Shown here: one piece after another, positions 1-5,779 of the stretch
Numbering within the stretch: the stretch's first letter is position 1
Layout: every line of letters starts with the position of its first letter
NCBI GenBank assembly: GCA_021767325.1
Contig: JAASTM010000135.1
Location: 1 to 6,608, forward strand
Source: Spirochaetales bacterium
Lineage (GTDB): Bacteria > Spirochaetota > Spirochaetia > DSM-16054 > Sediminispirochaetaceae
DNA: 6,608 nucleotides
Reading direction: 5' to 3'
The notes under the pieces: model-generated
What the model saw: the letters and a program-made list of their open reading frames with translations, nothing else
Databases searched by the model: none
What the model was told of the DNA's origin: nothing
Position numbers and translations under genes: made by a program

Positions 1-520
1 ATTCTGCTTCGGTCATGCCCTGCTGGTTCAGTGCTTTTTGGTACGCATCTTCATCGGCGAAACGGCCTTTGGTTTTCTGCAGCTCCTGGTCGAGTTCCTC
101 TTCACTGGGACCGTAGCCGTTCTCTTTTGCGATTTGGTACATCAGCTCATTGTCGATCAGACTCTCGAGTACCATTTTTTTCAGCTGCTCGAGCTGAGGT
201 CCCTGTACCTGCATACCCTGTTGCATATATTGATAGCGAAAGTAGTTCAGCAGCTGCTCGAACTCTTGCTGGCTGATTTCTTCTCCGTTCACCACAGCAG
301 CAGGTCCGCCCTGCCCATCTTCAGCGGTAACGATCTGCTCTGCAGTTTCGCTCGACTTTTCATCCTGCTCAGGTGCAGATTGCTCGGTAGTCTCCTGCTT
401 TGACTCAGTCTCTTTTTCGGGGGCTTTTTCCTGTTTACCTCCGGCAAATACCAAAGCGGAACTTACAAACAGCATAATAGACACAGCTGTAAAAAGGCGA
501 AGCATACGTCGTGCGTGCAT
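1..520 (-). CDS. Secreted SurA/PrsA-type peptidyl-prolyl isomerase or chaperone, N-terminal part (cut by the left edge)
   Basis: 173 codons are present and the frame stays open to the window edge, so the C-terminal part, where a parvulin (rotamase) domain would lie, is outside. ATG at 520 is chosen because AGGAG (527-531, minus strand) sits 6 nt upstream. Residues 1-26 look like a signal peptide: basic MHARRMLR, a hydrophobic core, then SSALVFA before GGKQE. There is no lipobox cysteine, so the product is probably periplasmic rather than a lipoprotein. Residues 29-72 are a low-complexity linker rich in E, K, Q, T and S. From about residue 75 the pattern is that of the SurA N-terminal chaperone domain: VVNGEEIS at 77-84, the helix LKKMVLESLIDNELMYQIAKENG (113-135), then a helix starting EEELDQELQKTKGRF. 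Family knowledge: such proteins help outer-membrane or secreted proteins fold. Whether a catalytic domain follows cannot be seen. Confidence 0.85.
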   Translation of the reverse strand, partial: MHARRMLRLFTAVSIMLFVSSALVFAGGKQEKAPEKETESKQETTEQSAPEQDEKSSETAEQIVTAEDGQGGPAAVVNGEEISQQEFEQLLNYFRYQYMQQGMQVQGPQLEQLKKMVLESLIDNELMYQIAKENGYGPSEEELDQELQKTKGRFADEDAYQKALNQQGMTEAE

Positions 521-573
521 AATTTACTCCTAATGCATAAAAATTCTTCGTGAACATCTTACGTGCTCATATT

Positions 574-618
574 AAAAAAGTCAAAGGCGTACCCACCCGG
601 GAGTTCCTTTGACTCCCC
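574..618 (-). promoter_or_regulatory. Candidate transcription attenuator in the leader of the foldase gene (terminator with a competing hairpin)
   Basis: Read on the minus strand, GTCAAAGG (613-606) pairs perfectly with CCTTTGAC (587-580), and six T follow at once (579-574). This has the form of an intrinsic terminator, with an 18-nt loop. The same segment holds a second perfect pair, GGGAGT (617-612) with ACTCCC (604-599), loop 7 nt. The second hairpin uses bases of the terminator's 5' arm, so the two cannot form together. The terminator points toward the foldase gene and ends 53 bp before its start codon, with no minus-strand gene upstream in the window for it to terminate. Leader attenuation is the natural reading but is inferred. 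No known riboswitch class was recognised. Confidence 0.55.
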
Positions 619-621
619 TAT

Positions 622-651
622 AAAATAACAGCTATCTTGCCCTACTTTCAA
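622..651 (-). promoter_or_regulatory. Possible sigma-70-type promoter for the foldase gene
   Basis: On the minus strand TTGAAA (651-646) is followed after 18 bp by TATTTT (627-622). A start about 6-7 nt further would fall on the G run at 618-615, so the RNA would begin right at the first arm of the two competing hairpins. The -10 element matches consensus at only four of six positions, so this is a moderate call. Confidence 0.4.
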
Positions 652-664
652 GTCTCAACACCCG

Positions 665-714
665 AAAATAGCAGTTTTTACATATCGGAGAATAAAATAG
701 CAAATTTGTACATA
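665..714. repeat. Imperfect direct repeat pair in the divergent spacer
   Basis: Copy 1 spans 665-684 and copy 2 spans 694-714. Both begin AAAATAGCA and end TACATA, with five or six T-containing bases between. The AAAATAGCA starts are 29 bp apart and the TACATA ends 30 bp apart, close to three helical turns. The pair lies between the divergent foldase and chemoreceptor genes, upstream of both predicted promoters. Two half-sites for one regulator is a possible reading, but AT-rich spacers often produce such similarity by chance. Confidence 0.4.
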
Positions 715-748
715 CCTAATTTATTAGACTTATTTATAGAGTTAATCA

Positions 749-777
749 TGGTCAAATTCACTTTTCCTTGTTAAAAT
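749..777 (+). promoter_or_regulatory. Possible promoter for the chemoreceptor gene
   Basis: TGGTCA (749-754) and TAAAAT (772-777) are separated by 17 bp. The first matches TTGACA at four of six positions and the second matches TATAAT at five of six. The predicted start is near 784, about 22 nt before the ATG. No sigma-28 (flagellar) promoter of the TAAA / GCCGATAA type was found in the spacer, although chemoreceptor genes often use one. Confidence 0.4.
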
Positions 778-805
778 AATACAAAATCATACGCGGACGG
801 GTGCC

Positions 806-2647
806 ATGAAAATCAAAACCAGACTGTTACTATTGAATATTCTCTTTCTGACAGCTCTCGCGGTTACTGCGGCAAGTTCCTATATACTCTATAATATTCG
901 CGGTAATCTGGATAATTTGATCCTCGAAATGCAGACCATTACTTCTCAGATGTACCGTACCAATTCCATGACAAAAGAACTGCTGCTCACACCGGACATC
1001 TCGGTAGCTTACTCACGCTTTCTCGATCAGTACTCCAGCTTTTACGATCAGAGTATGGATCTGTTAGAATCGCAGGAGTATCTTTCGCTCATCTCGCAAA
1101 ACGAACAGGGCGTAATGCGAACCGACTACCTGAAGGATATTTTGAGACGCGCCGATTCGAATGTGGAGAGTATCGGTTCGCGAATGATACAGATAATTCA
1201 GGACCACCCGGAAGGAGTCCCCGGACTCGAAGATGCAGTACGAAAATTCAATGATCCGCAGGTCGCTGAGGTGAAAATGGAAGTCGAGAGTCTCACTTAC
1301 TATTTCGGGGAATCGCTGCAGTCGACCCTTGCAGAACTCTCTGATCGCCTGACAGATGGAGCCGAGAAAAAAACCAGCTCGCTTCAGAACACCACTTTTC
1401 TGGTGGTAGCGGCGTTTGTAGTGGTGATACTGCTGTTATCAGCTACCCTTGTGGCGAAAATCCGCACCCAGTTCAATGACCTCCTCAACAGTCTGCAGGT
1501 AATGAGCACGGGCGACTTTTCGCACCGTCTGAAGGAGGGCGGGAAGGATGAGCTCTCGGATTTAGCCCGATCGGTAAACTCGTTCCTGAATGATTTTTCC
1601 ACAATCATCCTCGAAATTAAACAGCTTTCCGCGGAAAGCACACGATTGAAGGACGAGCTCACCGGCGCCAGCAATGAGTCTGCTGCGGCAGTAAATCAGA
1701 TGAGCTCGAATATTGGCTCTATAGGCGATCAGTTCGAAGATCTGGTCTCGAAAATGGAAACTGCTACCAAAGCTTCCGACGATATTCTGACCGGTATTCA
1801 GGCACTTACCGAGCGTATTAATACGCAGTCTTCGGCAGTTACACAGTCATCCGCATCAATTGAGGAAATGACTGCGGCCGTCGAAAATGTCAGCACCATT
1901 GCGGAGCGCCGCAGAGAGGCCACGGATAAACTGGTGGATATTACCGCCTCCGGCGGTCAGAAGATCGAGGATACGAACGCCCTGATTGAAGAGAGCACCA
2001 GGGATGTAAGCGAGATCCTGGAAGTCATTGATATCATCAACAATGTTGCTAGTCAGACCAACCTGCTCTCCATGAACGCTGCCATCGAGGCCGCCCACGC
2101 CGGTGACGCGGGACGCGGCTTTGCAGTGGTTGCCGAAGAGATCCGCAAACTGGCCGAATCCACAAACGGGAACGCCAAACGGATCAAGACAAGTATAAAT
2201 ACCATTGCCCAGAGGATTCAGACCATTCACAGCACCAGTAATGAGAGTCGCGAGGCATTCAAAACAATCGAAGCGGAAACCCGCTCTTCCAGCGAAGCGA
2301 TGGCCGAAATAAGCTCCAGTATGAAAGAGCTGAGTACCGGCAGTAACGAGATTCTCGAAGCCATGAACTCACTCTCCAACACTACCCAGGAGATACAGGA
2401 CAATGCGGCGAATGTCTCCGGAAACACCGAAAGCATCCATCATTCCATACAGGGCATACTCGATATAGGCAACGTCATCAATGACGGCATGCAGGAAATA
2501 GAAGCCGGCATCCAGGATATCAACAAATCGATGAGTCAGGTGAATGAGCTGAACGAGAGAAGCAGTGAATCTATCGACAATTTGGTGGAAAAGGTAGCTG
2601 CGTTCAAGACCGAACCGGCCGAAGCCGAGGAACCGGAGCTTTTATAG
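806..2647 (+). CDS. Methyl-accepting chemotaxis protein (transmembrane chemoreceptor)
   Basis: 613 residues, a normal length for a full transmembrane receptor. Residues 7-29 form the first membrane helix. Residues 30-195 are a mostly helical extracytoplasmic sensor with no recognised ligand motif; a four-helix-bundle type is likely but not proven. Residues 196-218 form the second membrane helix. A HAMP domain follows at about 219-272, with [10 protein letters not shown] then [13 protein letters not shown]. The long coiled-coil signalling region turns at the conserved tip, residues 417-451, with [14 protein letters not shown] and [16 protein letters not shown], the surface that binds CheW and CheA in this family. 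The tail is acidic ([11 protein letters not shown]) and lacks a CheR-tethering pentapeptide such as NWETF. The RBS is weak (GGACGG at 795-800). It probably senses a small molecule outside the inner membrane and controls flagellar rotation; the ligand is unknown. No other chemotaxis gene is present here. Confidence 0.95.
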   Translation: MKIKTRLLLLNILFLTALAVTAASSYILYNIRGNLDNLILEMQTITSQMYRTNSMTKELLLTPDISVAYSRFLDQYSSFYDQSMDLLESQEYLSLISQNEQGVMRTDYLKDILRRADSNVESIGSRMIQIIQDHPEGVPGLEDAVRKFNDPQVAEVKMEVESLTYYFGESLQSTLAELSDRLTDGAEKKTSSLQNTTFLVVAAFVVVILLLSATLVAKIRTQFNDLLNSLQVMSTGDFSHRLKEGGKDELSDLARSVNSFLNDFSTIILEIKQLSAESTRLKDELTGASNESAAAVNQMSSNIGSIGDQFEDLVSKMETATKASDDILTGIQALTERINTQSSAVTQSSASIEEMTAAVENVSTIAERRREATDKLVDITASGGQKIEDTNALIEESTRDVSEILEVIDIINNVASQTNLLSMNAAIEAAHAGDAGRGFAVVAEEIRKLAESTNGNAKRIKTSINTIAQRIQTIHSTSNESREAFKTIEAETRSSSEAMAEISSSMKELSTGSNEILEAMNSLSNTTQEIQDNAANVSGNTESIHHSIQGILDIGNVINDGMQEIEAGIQDINKSMSQVNELNERSSESIDNLVEKVAAFKTEPAEAEEPELL

Positions 2648-2655
2648 TCGCGTAC

Positions 2656-2684
2656 TTGGAAAATTTCACTACAGTTCGTATATT
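2656..2684 (+). promoter_or_regulatory. Promoter of the yqgE-like gene, placed for a leaderless transcript
   Basis: TTGGAA (2656-2661), a 17-bp spacer, then TATATT (2679-2684). Only six bases separate the -10 element from the ATG at 2691, so a usual start about 7 nt downstream falls on the A of the start codon. No Shine-Dalgarno sequence precedes the ATG (GTAGGC only), which fits leaderless initiation. The promoter lies just after the chemoreceptor stop codon. Confidence 0.6.
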
Positions 2685-2690
2685 GTAGGC

Positions 2691-3323
2691 ATGAAGGATT
2701 TTAAGCATCTGCAAGTACCCCCTCCGCTGGAACCGGAAGAGGTGCCGGAGTTTCTATCCGGTTATATGCTGATTTCAGAATCGGAACTCAAAGACCCCAA
2801 CTTTTTCCGCACGATCGTACTGATCTTGACCCACGATAAAAACGGGGCTATGGGTCTGGTGATCAACCGCCCCAGTAATGCGACCCTGTCGGAAATAGCC
2901 GAAGATATGGATGACACCGAATTTTCCGACGCGCCTATCTATATCGGCGGACCGGTCGACCAGAACTACCTGTTCGCCCTGCACTCCGGTTTTGTAGGGG
3001 ATATAAAGAGCGACGGTGCAATCCAGGTCGGTGATCACATAGTATTCGAACCCGATTTTACCCTGCTGCATACGAACTATAAGAAGCTGCAGCAGGAGCA
3101 TGTACCCATCCCCCCTAACGTGCGTTTCTTTGCCGGGTATGCCGGCTGGGCGGGCGGACAGCTGGAGAGCGAGCTGCGGCGCAATGACTGGCTGATCATT
3201 CCCGCCTCTGCCGATCTGGTTTTTTCAGACAACCCGGGAAAAACCTGGAAGCAGGCTTTATATAAAAAAGGCGGTATCTACTGGCTGGCCGCTGAAACCG
3301 GCCACAAACCCTCTATAAACTGA
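2691..3323 (+). CDS. yqgE: YqgE/AlgH family protein (UPF0301, DUF179)
   Basis: 210 residues, against roughly 185-190 for the E. coli member; the excess is mainly an N-terminal extension of about 20 residues rich in proline and glutamate. Family motifs run in order: LSGYMLISESELKDPNF (22-38), RTIVLILTH (40-48), NGAMGLVINRP (51-61), IGGPV (85-89), FAGYAGWAGGQLESEL (147-162), NDWLIIPA (165-172). The ATG at 2691 is preferred over the internal ATG at 2766, because FLSGY, encoded just before the latter, aligns with the usual family start and no RBS is suitably spaced there. The family is conserved and cytosolic, with no agreed biochemical role; the AlgH name comes from an alginate regulation study in Pseudomonas. 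It is 43 bp downstream of the chemoreceptor and could receive readthrough, but it has its own promoter. It converges on the nitroreductase with a 3-bp gap. Confidence 0.92.
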   Translation: MKDFKHLQVPPPLEPEEVPEFLSGYMLISESELKDPNFFRTIVLILTHDKNGAMGLVINRPSNATLSEIAEDMDDTEFSDAPIYIGGPVDQNYLFALHSGFVGDIKSDGAIQVGDHIVFEPDFTLLHTNYKKLQQEHVPIPPNVRFFAGYAGWAGGQLESELRRNDWLIIPASADLVFSDNPGKTWKQALYKKGGIYWLAAETGHKPSIN

Positions 3324-3326
3324 ACC

Positions 3327-3857
3327 TTATTCACTACTCTCCCACCCATTCCAGTGTATCTTGCTTTCATCCCACTTGCTTTTCGGATCACTGTTCTCGG
3401 CAGGATACCCTATCGGGATTACATTCAGAGGGATCAAGTATTCGGGCATGTTCAATGTACTCTGCACCGCATCTATCCGGCTGGCTACCGGGTGAACCGC
3501 CGTCCACACGGCTCCCAATCCGATCGCATGCGCTGCCAAAAGGATGTTCTGCGCCGCCGCCGAGCAATCCTCTACCCAGTATTCCCGCTCGCGTTGATCC
3601 AGGGTTCTCCTCAGATCGCCGCAGACTATAATCGCCAATGGCGCATCTTTTAACATCTTGGCATAGGGAAGCTTCTCTGCCAGGACGTCCAGCAGCTCTC
3701 TTGTATCGATAACCACAAACATCCATGGCTGCATGTTAACCGCCGAGGGAGCGGCCATCCCAGCCTCCAGCAGTTTGGTCACTTCTGTCGATGAAACCGC
3801 CTTATCAGAGAATTTTCTGATACTTGTTCTCGAGAGTATGCATTTCATTGCATCCAT
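3327..3857 (-). CDS. Nitroreductase family flavoprotein (probable FMN-dependent NAD(P)H oxidoreductase)
   Basis: 176 residues, the size of the short single-domain nitroreductases. FMN-contact motifs are visible: SRTSIRKF (9-16), APSAVNMQPW (36-45), the helix DCSAAAQNILLAAHAIGLG (97-115), GAVW (115-118) and the phosphate-side PIGYPAE (148-154). The C-terminal KIHWNGW (166-172) resembles the ending of a subgroup found in anaerobes. Family members reduce nitro compounds, quinones or other small acceptors as homodimers; the physiological substrate cannot be told from sequence. ATG at 3857 is chosen because GGGGG lies 5 nt upstream on the minus strand; the ATG three codons later (3848) is possible. 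It lies 150 bp downstream of the 130-residue membrane protein on the same strand, so shared transcription is possible. No terminator is visible between its stop and that of yqgE. Confidence 0.93.
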   Translation of the reverse strand: MDAMKCILSRTSIRKFSDKAVSSTEVTKLLEAGMAAPSAVNMQPWMFVVIDTRELLDVLAEKLPYAKMLKDAPLAIIVCGDLRRTLDQREREYWVEDCSAAAQNILLAAHAIGLGAVWTAVHPVASRIDAVQSTLNMPEYLIPLNVIPIGYPAENSDPKSKWDESKIHWNGWESSE

Positions 3858-4007
3858 TGCAGCCCCCTTTGCATGCCATCTAGCACTTTTTTATATAGTT
3901 CTCTATGCTACCATATAATGTACAAACTGTTTTAGACAGCAGCAAGCTCTCAGCCCTGGAATTTGAACCCGGAGGGCAGGAGGTTGATGTAGCGGCGGAT
4001 TAGGCTG
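3858..4007. other. 150-bp spacer between two minus-strand genes, with protein-like short frames
   Basis: No promoter with correct spacing was found for the nitroreductase, although AT-rich segments such as TATATA (minus strand, near 3891-3896) are present. Two short frames look peptide-like. On the plus strand, an ATG at 3905 starts 32 codons ending at TAG 4001-4003 (ending LEFEPGGQEVDVAAD), with no RBS. On the minus strand, an open frame without its own start codon ends at TGA 3952-3950 and reads LIRRYINLLPSGFKFQG at its end. Pairs GCCCT/AGGGC (3953-3957 with 3973-3977) and AGCAGC/GCTGCT (3938-3943 with 4004-4009) could fold weakly. None of this supports a gene call. Confidence 0.35.
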
Positions 4008-4400
4008 CTACTGGTCGATACTCCAGCGGACCTCGAAGCTGCCCCGCGCCTCTTCTCCCTTTACCTGCAGATTGATCTGTCCGCTCTCGGGAGCACTGAA
4101 GGTGATGGTGTCCGCCTCCTCGGCTTCAATTGATTCGCCACGCGTATCAACCCGCAGCAGTAAACGGCCCTTTTTGAGTTCCGGTTCCCATTCAATACGC
4201 ACATCCTCGTTTTCCTTCACACTGAAGGCGCGCTCCTTTTCGCCGGAAAACAGATAGAATTGTGCACGGGTATAGTTGGTGCCGTTGCGCTCGAACCACA
4301 GGATGCGCGCCTCGTCATCCAGCATTTTGATTCCGATGGCCAGCAGCAGCATGGGAATACCGATCAGCAGTATTCGTTTTATGTCAGCTTTCTTCTTCAC
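4008..4400 (-). CDS. Hypothetical single-pass membrane-anchored protein (130 aa)
   Basis: The family was not recognised. The start is taken as GTG at 4400 because GGGGAG (4411-4406, minus strand) stands 5 nt before it. The frame is open further upstream to a TTG at 4532, but that extension would run across the promoter and start of the divergent gene and has no RBS. Residues 1-9 are basic (VKKKADIKR), followed by a membrane helix at about 9-26 (ILLIGIPMLLLAIGIKM). That arrangement predicts the remaining roughly 100 residues lie outside the inner membrane. This part alternates hydrophobic and charged residues and looks like a beta-sandwich: FYLFSGEKERAFSVKENE (48-65), ELKKGRLLLRVDTRG (74-88), then GQINLQVKG and ARGSFEVRWSID at the end. 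This resembles small uncharacterised envelope proteins ending in a 'kGsf.i.W' strand, a similarity from memory only. It may share a transcript with the downstream nitroreductase. Confidence 0.72.
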   Translation of the reverse strand: MKKKADIKRILLIGIPMLLLAIGIKMLDDEARILWFERNGTNYTRAQFYLFSGEKERAFSVKENEDVRIEWEPELKKGRLLLRVDTRGESIEAEEADTITFSAPESGQINLQVKGEEARGSFEVRWSIDQ

Positions 4401-4405
4401 GTGAA

Positions 4406-4411
4406 CTCCCC
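4406..4411 (-). promoter_or_regulatory. Ribosome binding site that fixes the GTG start of the 130-aa membrane protein
   Basis: The minus strand reads GGGGAG, five bases (TTCAC), then GTG. This is a good Shine-Dalgarno with good spacing and is the main reason to reject the longer upstream frame. Confidence 0.7.
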
Positions 4412-4425
4412 TCCCGATACGGCTC

Positions 4426-4456
4426 AGTGTAGCCCGCAACCGCCCCCTCTGGTCAA
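4426..4456 (-). promoter_or_regulatory. Weak candidate promoter for the 130-aa membrane protein
   Basis: On the minus strand TTGACC (4456-4451) is followed by TACACT (4431-4426) with a 19-bp spacer, longer than ideal. A second possible -10, TATAAT on the minus strand near 4503-4508, overlaps the divergent promoter but lacks a good -35. Confidence 0.3.
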
Positions 4457-4478
4457 GCGATTGCCCCTCATGAGTAGT

Positions 4479-4507
4479 TTGATAAGCATTAGCAGATTCA
4501 TTATATT
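4479..4507 (+). promoter_or_regulatory. Strong promoter for the 86-aa protein
   Basis: TTGATA (4479-4484), exactly 17 bp, then TATATT (4502-4507). The predicted start near 4514 coincides with the beginning of the Shine-Dalgarno, leaving a leader of only about 11 nt. Confidence 0.65.
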
Positions 4508-4513
4508 GTTGAT

Positions 4514-4520
4514 AGGAGGT
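4514..4520 (+). promoter_or_regulatory. Strong ribosome binding site for the 86-aa protein
   Basis: AGGAGGT is nearly a full anti-16S match; four bases separate it from the ATG at 4525. It is the strongest plus-strand RBS in the window and sets the start over the internal ATG at 4540. Confidence 0.8.
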
Positions 4521-4524
4521 ACCT

Positions 4525-4785
4525 ATGACCAATAATACAATGCTCGCCAGATCTTTAGCCTTTTCTTCCCCATTCGCATATCAGGACCTGCTGTGCCAGA
4601 TCGACCGCTTATCTTCATATAATTTTCCGCAGGAACGAATCGAAGATATCCTAAAGCAGGCGATGGATATGTCGCAGAAATCAAACTATAGCCTCCAGCA
4701 GGCGGTGGATAAAATTGCGGCGCCTTTTTTGAAACAGAAAAAACACTCAGCCGCTGTACAAAATCTGAAGACAGATAAAAAATAA
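4525..4785 (+). CDS. Hypothetical small helical protein (86 aa)
   Basis: The protein was not recognised. It has no signal peptide, membrane segment or metal-binding motif, and only one cysteine (C24). Residues 18-70 are predicted helical from composition: YQDLLCQIDRLSSYNF, then PQERIEDILKQAMDMSQKS, then SLQQAVDKIAAPFLKQKK. The last 20 residues are basic and lysine-rich (KQKK, KTDKK). This is the look of a small cytosolic adaptor or a nucleic-acid-associated protein, but no function can be assigned. A strong promoter and near-consensus RBS support a real, well-expressed gene. It is divergent from the 130-aa membrane protein across 124 bp and is followed by a strong hairpin, so it is probably a single-gene transcript. 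Confidence 0.78.
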   Translation: MTNNTMLARSLAFSSPFAYQDLLCQIDRLSSYNFPQERIEDILKQAMDMSQKSNYSLQQAVDKIAAPFLKQKKHSAAVQNLKTDKK

Positions 4786-4807
4786 CCCCAGCGGCTCTCA
4801 AGCTGCC

Positions 4808-4843
4808 CTGCGGGCCGGCGGCTGTCTGGCCGTTCGCCCGCAG
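4808..4843. terminator. Strong GC-rich hairpin between convergent genes, probable terminator
   Basis: CTGCGGGC (4808-4815) pairs perfectly with GCCCGCAG (4836-4843). Inside, CGGC (4816-4819) pairs with GCCG (4829-4832), leaving a 9-nt loop and a 3-nt bulge (TTC). It lies 22 bp after the stop of the 86-aa gene and 7 bp after the stop of the convergent dehydrogenase, so it could serve both. The following tract is only C/T-rich (CCCTTCTCT) on the plus strand and lacks a T run on the minus strand, so termination may be inefficient or need Rho. Confidence 0.55.
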
Positions 4844-4850
4844 CCCTTCT

Positions 4851-5648
4851 CTACAGGTAGTGTGAGAGAAGGGATTCGCTCAGCTCCCACAACCTTCTAG
4901 CCTTGTGATCAGGCTCATCCAGGAACCTGGAAAAGGCCGGTCTTTTATTCACAAAGTACTTGCCCGAGACTCCTTCGACTTCCTCCGAGGCTGCCAGATA
5001 TGCCGGAGTGCGGGCCCCCTGCTCTACCGATGCCCCGCCGGAGAACAACACGTGCAGCAGCTTCGTATTTATTACCCCGGGGTGCAGCGCATTCGAGCTG
5101 ATTCCCTCTTTGAAATACCGTCCGTGCAGTTCACGGGTGAACAGCACCATCGCAACCTTGGATTGCGCATACGCCCGGGAGGGATTATAACTGCGCTCGG
5201 AGTGCAGATCTTCGAAGTCGATACTGCCGCTTTCGTGCACCATCGAACTCACATTTACCACCCGGCTCGGGGCGTTGTTACGTAATAAATTCAATAATTT
5301 ATACGTAAGTAGGAAGTGTGCAAGATAATTGACTGCAAAGGTTTCCTCGAAGCCGTCAGCGGTTACCACCCGCTCTGTCCGGATGACCGCCGCGTTATTG
5401 ACCAGCACCTGCAGGTCGGGAAACGACCCGCTCACCTCGTCTGCCAGACGAGATACCGACTCCATACTGGCAAAATCTGCCGTCAGAAGATCAACCTCCG
5501 ACTTCGCTTCCGCCTGGATTTCCGAGTGAGCAGATATGCTCTTGCGGTTATCCCGGCCGACCATAACTATACTGTGGCCCTGGCGGCTCAGTTGGCGGGC
5601 CGTCTCTTTTCCGATTCCGTCGCTCGCGCCTGTAATCAGAACTCTCAT
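4851..5648 (-). CDS. Short-chain dehydrogenase/reductase (classical SDR, retinol-dehydrogenase-like)
   Basis: 265 residues, typical for a classical SDR with a Rossmann fold. The cofactor-binding glycine motif is TGASDGIG (6-13); R32 in GRD just after the second strand favours NADP(H) over NAD(H). Other motifs: D58 in LLTADFAS (adenine side), NNAA (84-87), NVSS (132-135) holding the catalytic serine, YAQSK (160-164) giving catalytic Y160 and K164, and HPGVINT (189-195). The run NVSS, then GSIDFEDL, then YAQSKVAMVLFTRELHGR follows the pattern of the retinol-dehydrogenase-like subgroup; these act on varied hydrophobic carbonyls or alcohols, so the substrate is open. All catalytic residues are present. 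ATG at 5648 has AGGAGG (5660-5655, minus strand) upstream. It is divergent from the EIIA fusion gene and convergent with the 86-aa gene, so it probably stands alone. Confidence 0.93.
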   Translation of the reverse strand: MRVLITGASDGIGKETARQLSRQGHSIVMVGRDNRKSISAHSEIQAEAKSEVDLLTADFASMESVSRLADEVSGSFPDLQVLVNNAAVIRTERVVTADGFEETFAVNYLAHFLLTYKLLNLLRNNAPSRVVNVSSMVHESGSIDFEDLHSERSYNPSRAYAQSKVAMVLFTRELHGRYFKEGISSNALHPGVINTKLLHVLFSGGASVEQGARTPAYLAASEEVEGVSGKYFVNKRPAFSRFLDEPDHKARRLWELSESLLSHYL

Positions 5649-5667
5649 TTACCCCCTCCTGAACACA

Positions 5668-5696
5668 AACATACTACTGTAAAAATGCACTGACAA
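5668..5696 (-). promoter_or_regulatory. Promoter of the short-chain dehydrogenase gene
   Basis: On the minus strand TTGTCA (5696-5691), a 17-bp spacer, then TATGTT (5673-5668). The predicted start near 5661 is just before the AGGAGG RBS, giving a leader of roughly 13 nt. Confidence 0.62.
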
Positions 5697-5707
5697 GTAC
5701 ATGTTCA

Positions 5708-5720
5708 GCCCTCCGAGGGC
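5708..5720. repeat. Short palindrome in the dehydrogenase/EIIA divergent spacer
   Basis: GCCCT, CCG, AGGGC: a perfect 5-bp stem with a 3-base loop between the two divergent promoters, 14 bp before the -35 of the EIIA gene. It could be an operator or incidental; no T run follows on either strand. Confidence 0.3.
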
Positions 5721-5733
5721 CCCGCCGATGGGC

Positions 5734-5762
5734 TTGCTTTTCCATTACAGCTTATAGATAAT
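5734..5762 (+). promoter_or_regulatory. Promoter of the EIIA-DAC fusion gene
   Basis: TTGCTT (5734-5739), a 17-bp spacer, then GATAAT (5757-5762). The predicted start is near 5769, which leaves about 11 nt before the ATG at 5780, and the G run at 5769-5773 would act as the RBS. Confidence 0.55.
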
Positions 5763-5779
5763 GAGAGCGGGGGCGCGCG

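Noticed and set aside
38..403. 121-residue plus-strand open frame opposite the foldase
   Set aside because: It is a shadow of the minus-strand gene, which has a signal peptide, RBS and family motifs; the plus frame has no RBS or recognisable domain.
434..559. Upstream or overlapping small frame in the foldase leader, starting ATG near 557 on the minus strand
   Set aside because: It has no Shine-Dalgarno and runs out of frame through the foldase signal peptide; the foldase ATG has a good RBS.
3879..3919. Plus-strand promoter ending in a perfect TATAAT at 3914-3919
   Set aside because: No acceptable -35 lies 16-18 bp upstream and no plus-strand gene follows; the AT-rich stretch explains it.
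3953..3977. T-arm of a tRNA (GGTTCAAATTCC on the minus strand)
   Set aside because: The 5-bp T stem does not pair properly around TTCAAAT, and no acceptor, D-arm or anticodon arm can be placed around it.
3928..4009. Integron-type attC site suggested by TTTTAGACAGC, ATTAGGC and AGCAGC/GCTGCT flanks
   Set aside because: The core would need GTTRRRY and RYYYAAC; the sequence has ATTAGGC with the key first G missing and no matching partner. The pairing is limited to six bases with a 60-base loop.
4401..4532. 44-residue N-terminal extension of the 130-aa membrane protein from a TTG at 4532
   Set aside because: It overlaps the divergent gene's promoter, RBS and start, has no RBS of its own, and would put a charged stretch before a normal signal-anchor; GTG at 4400 has an excellent RBS.
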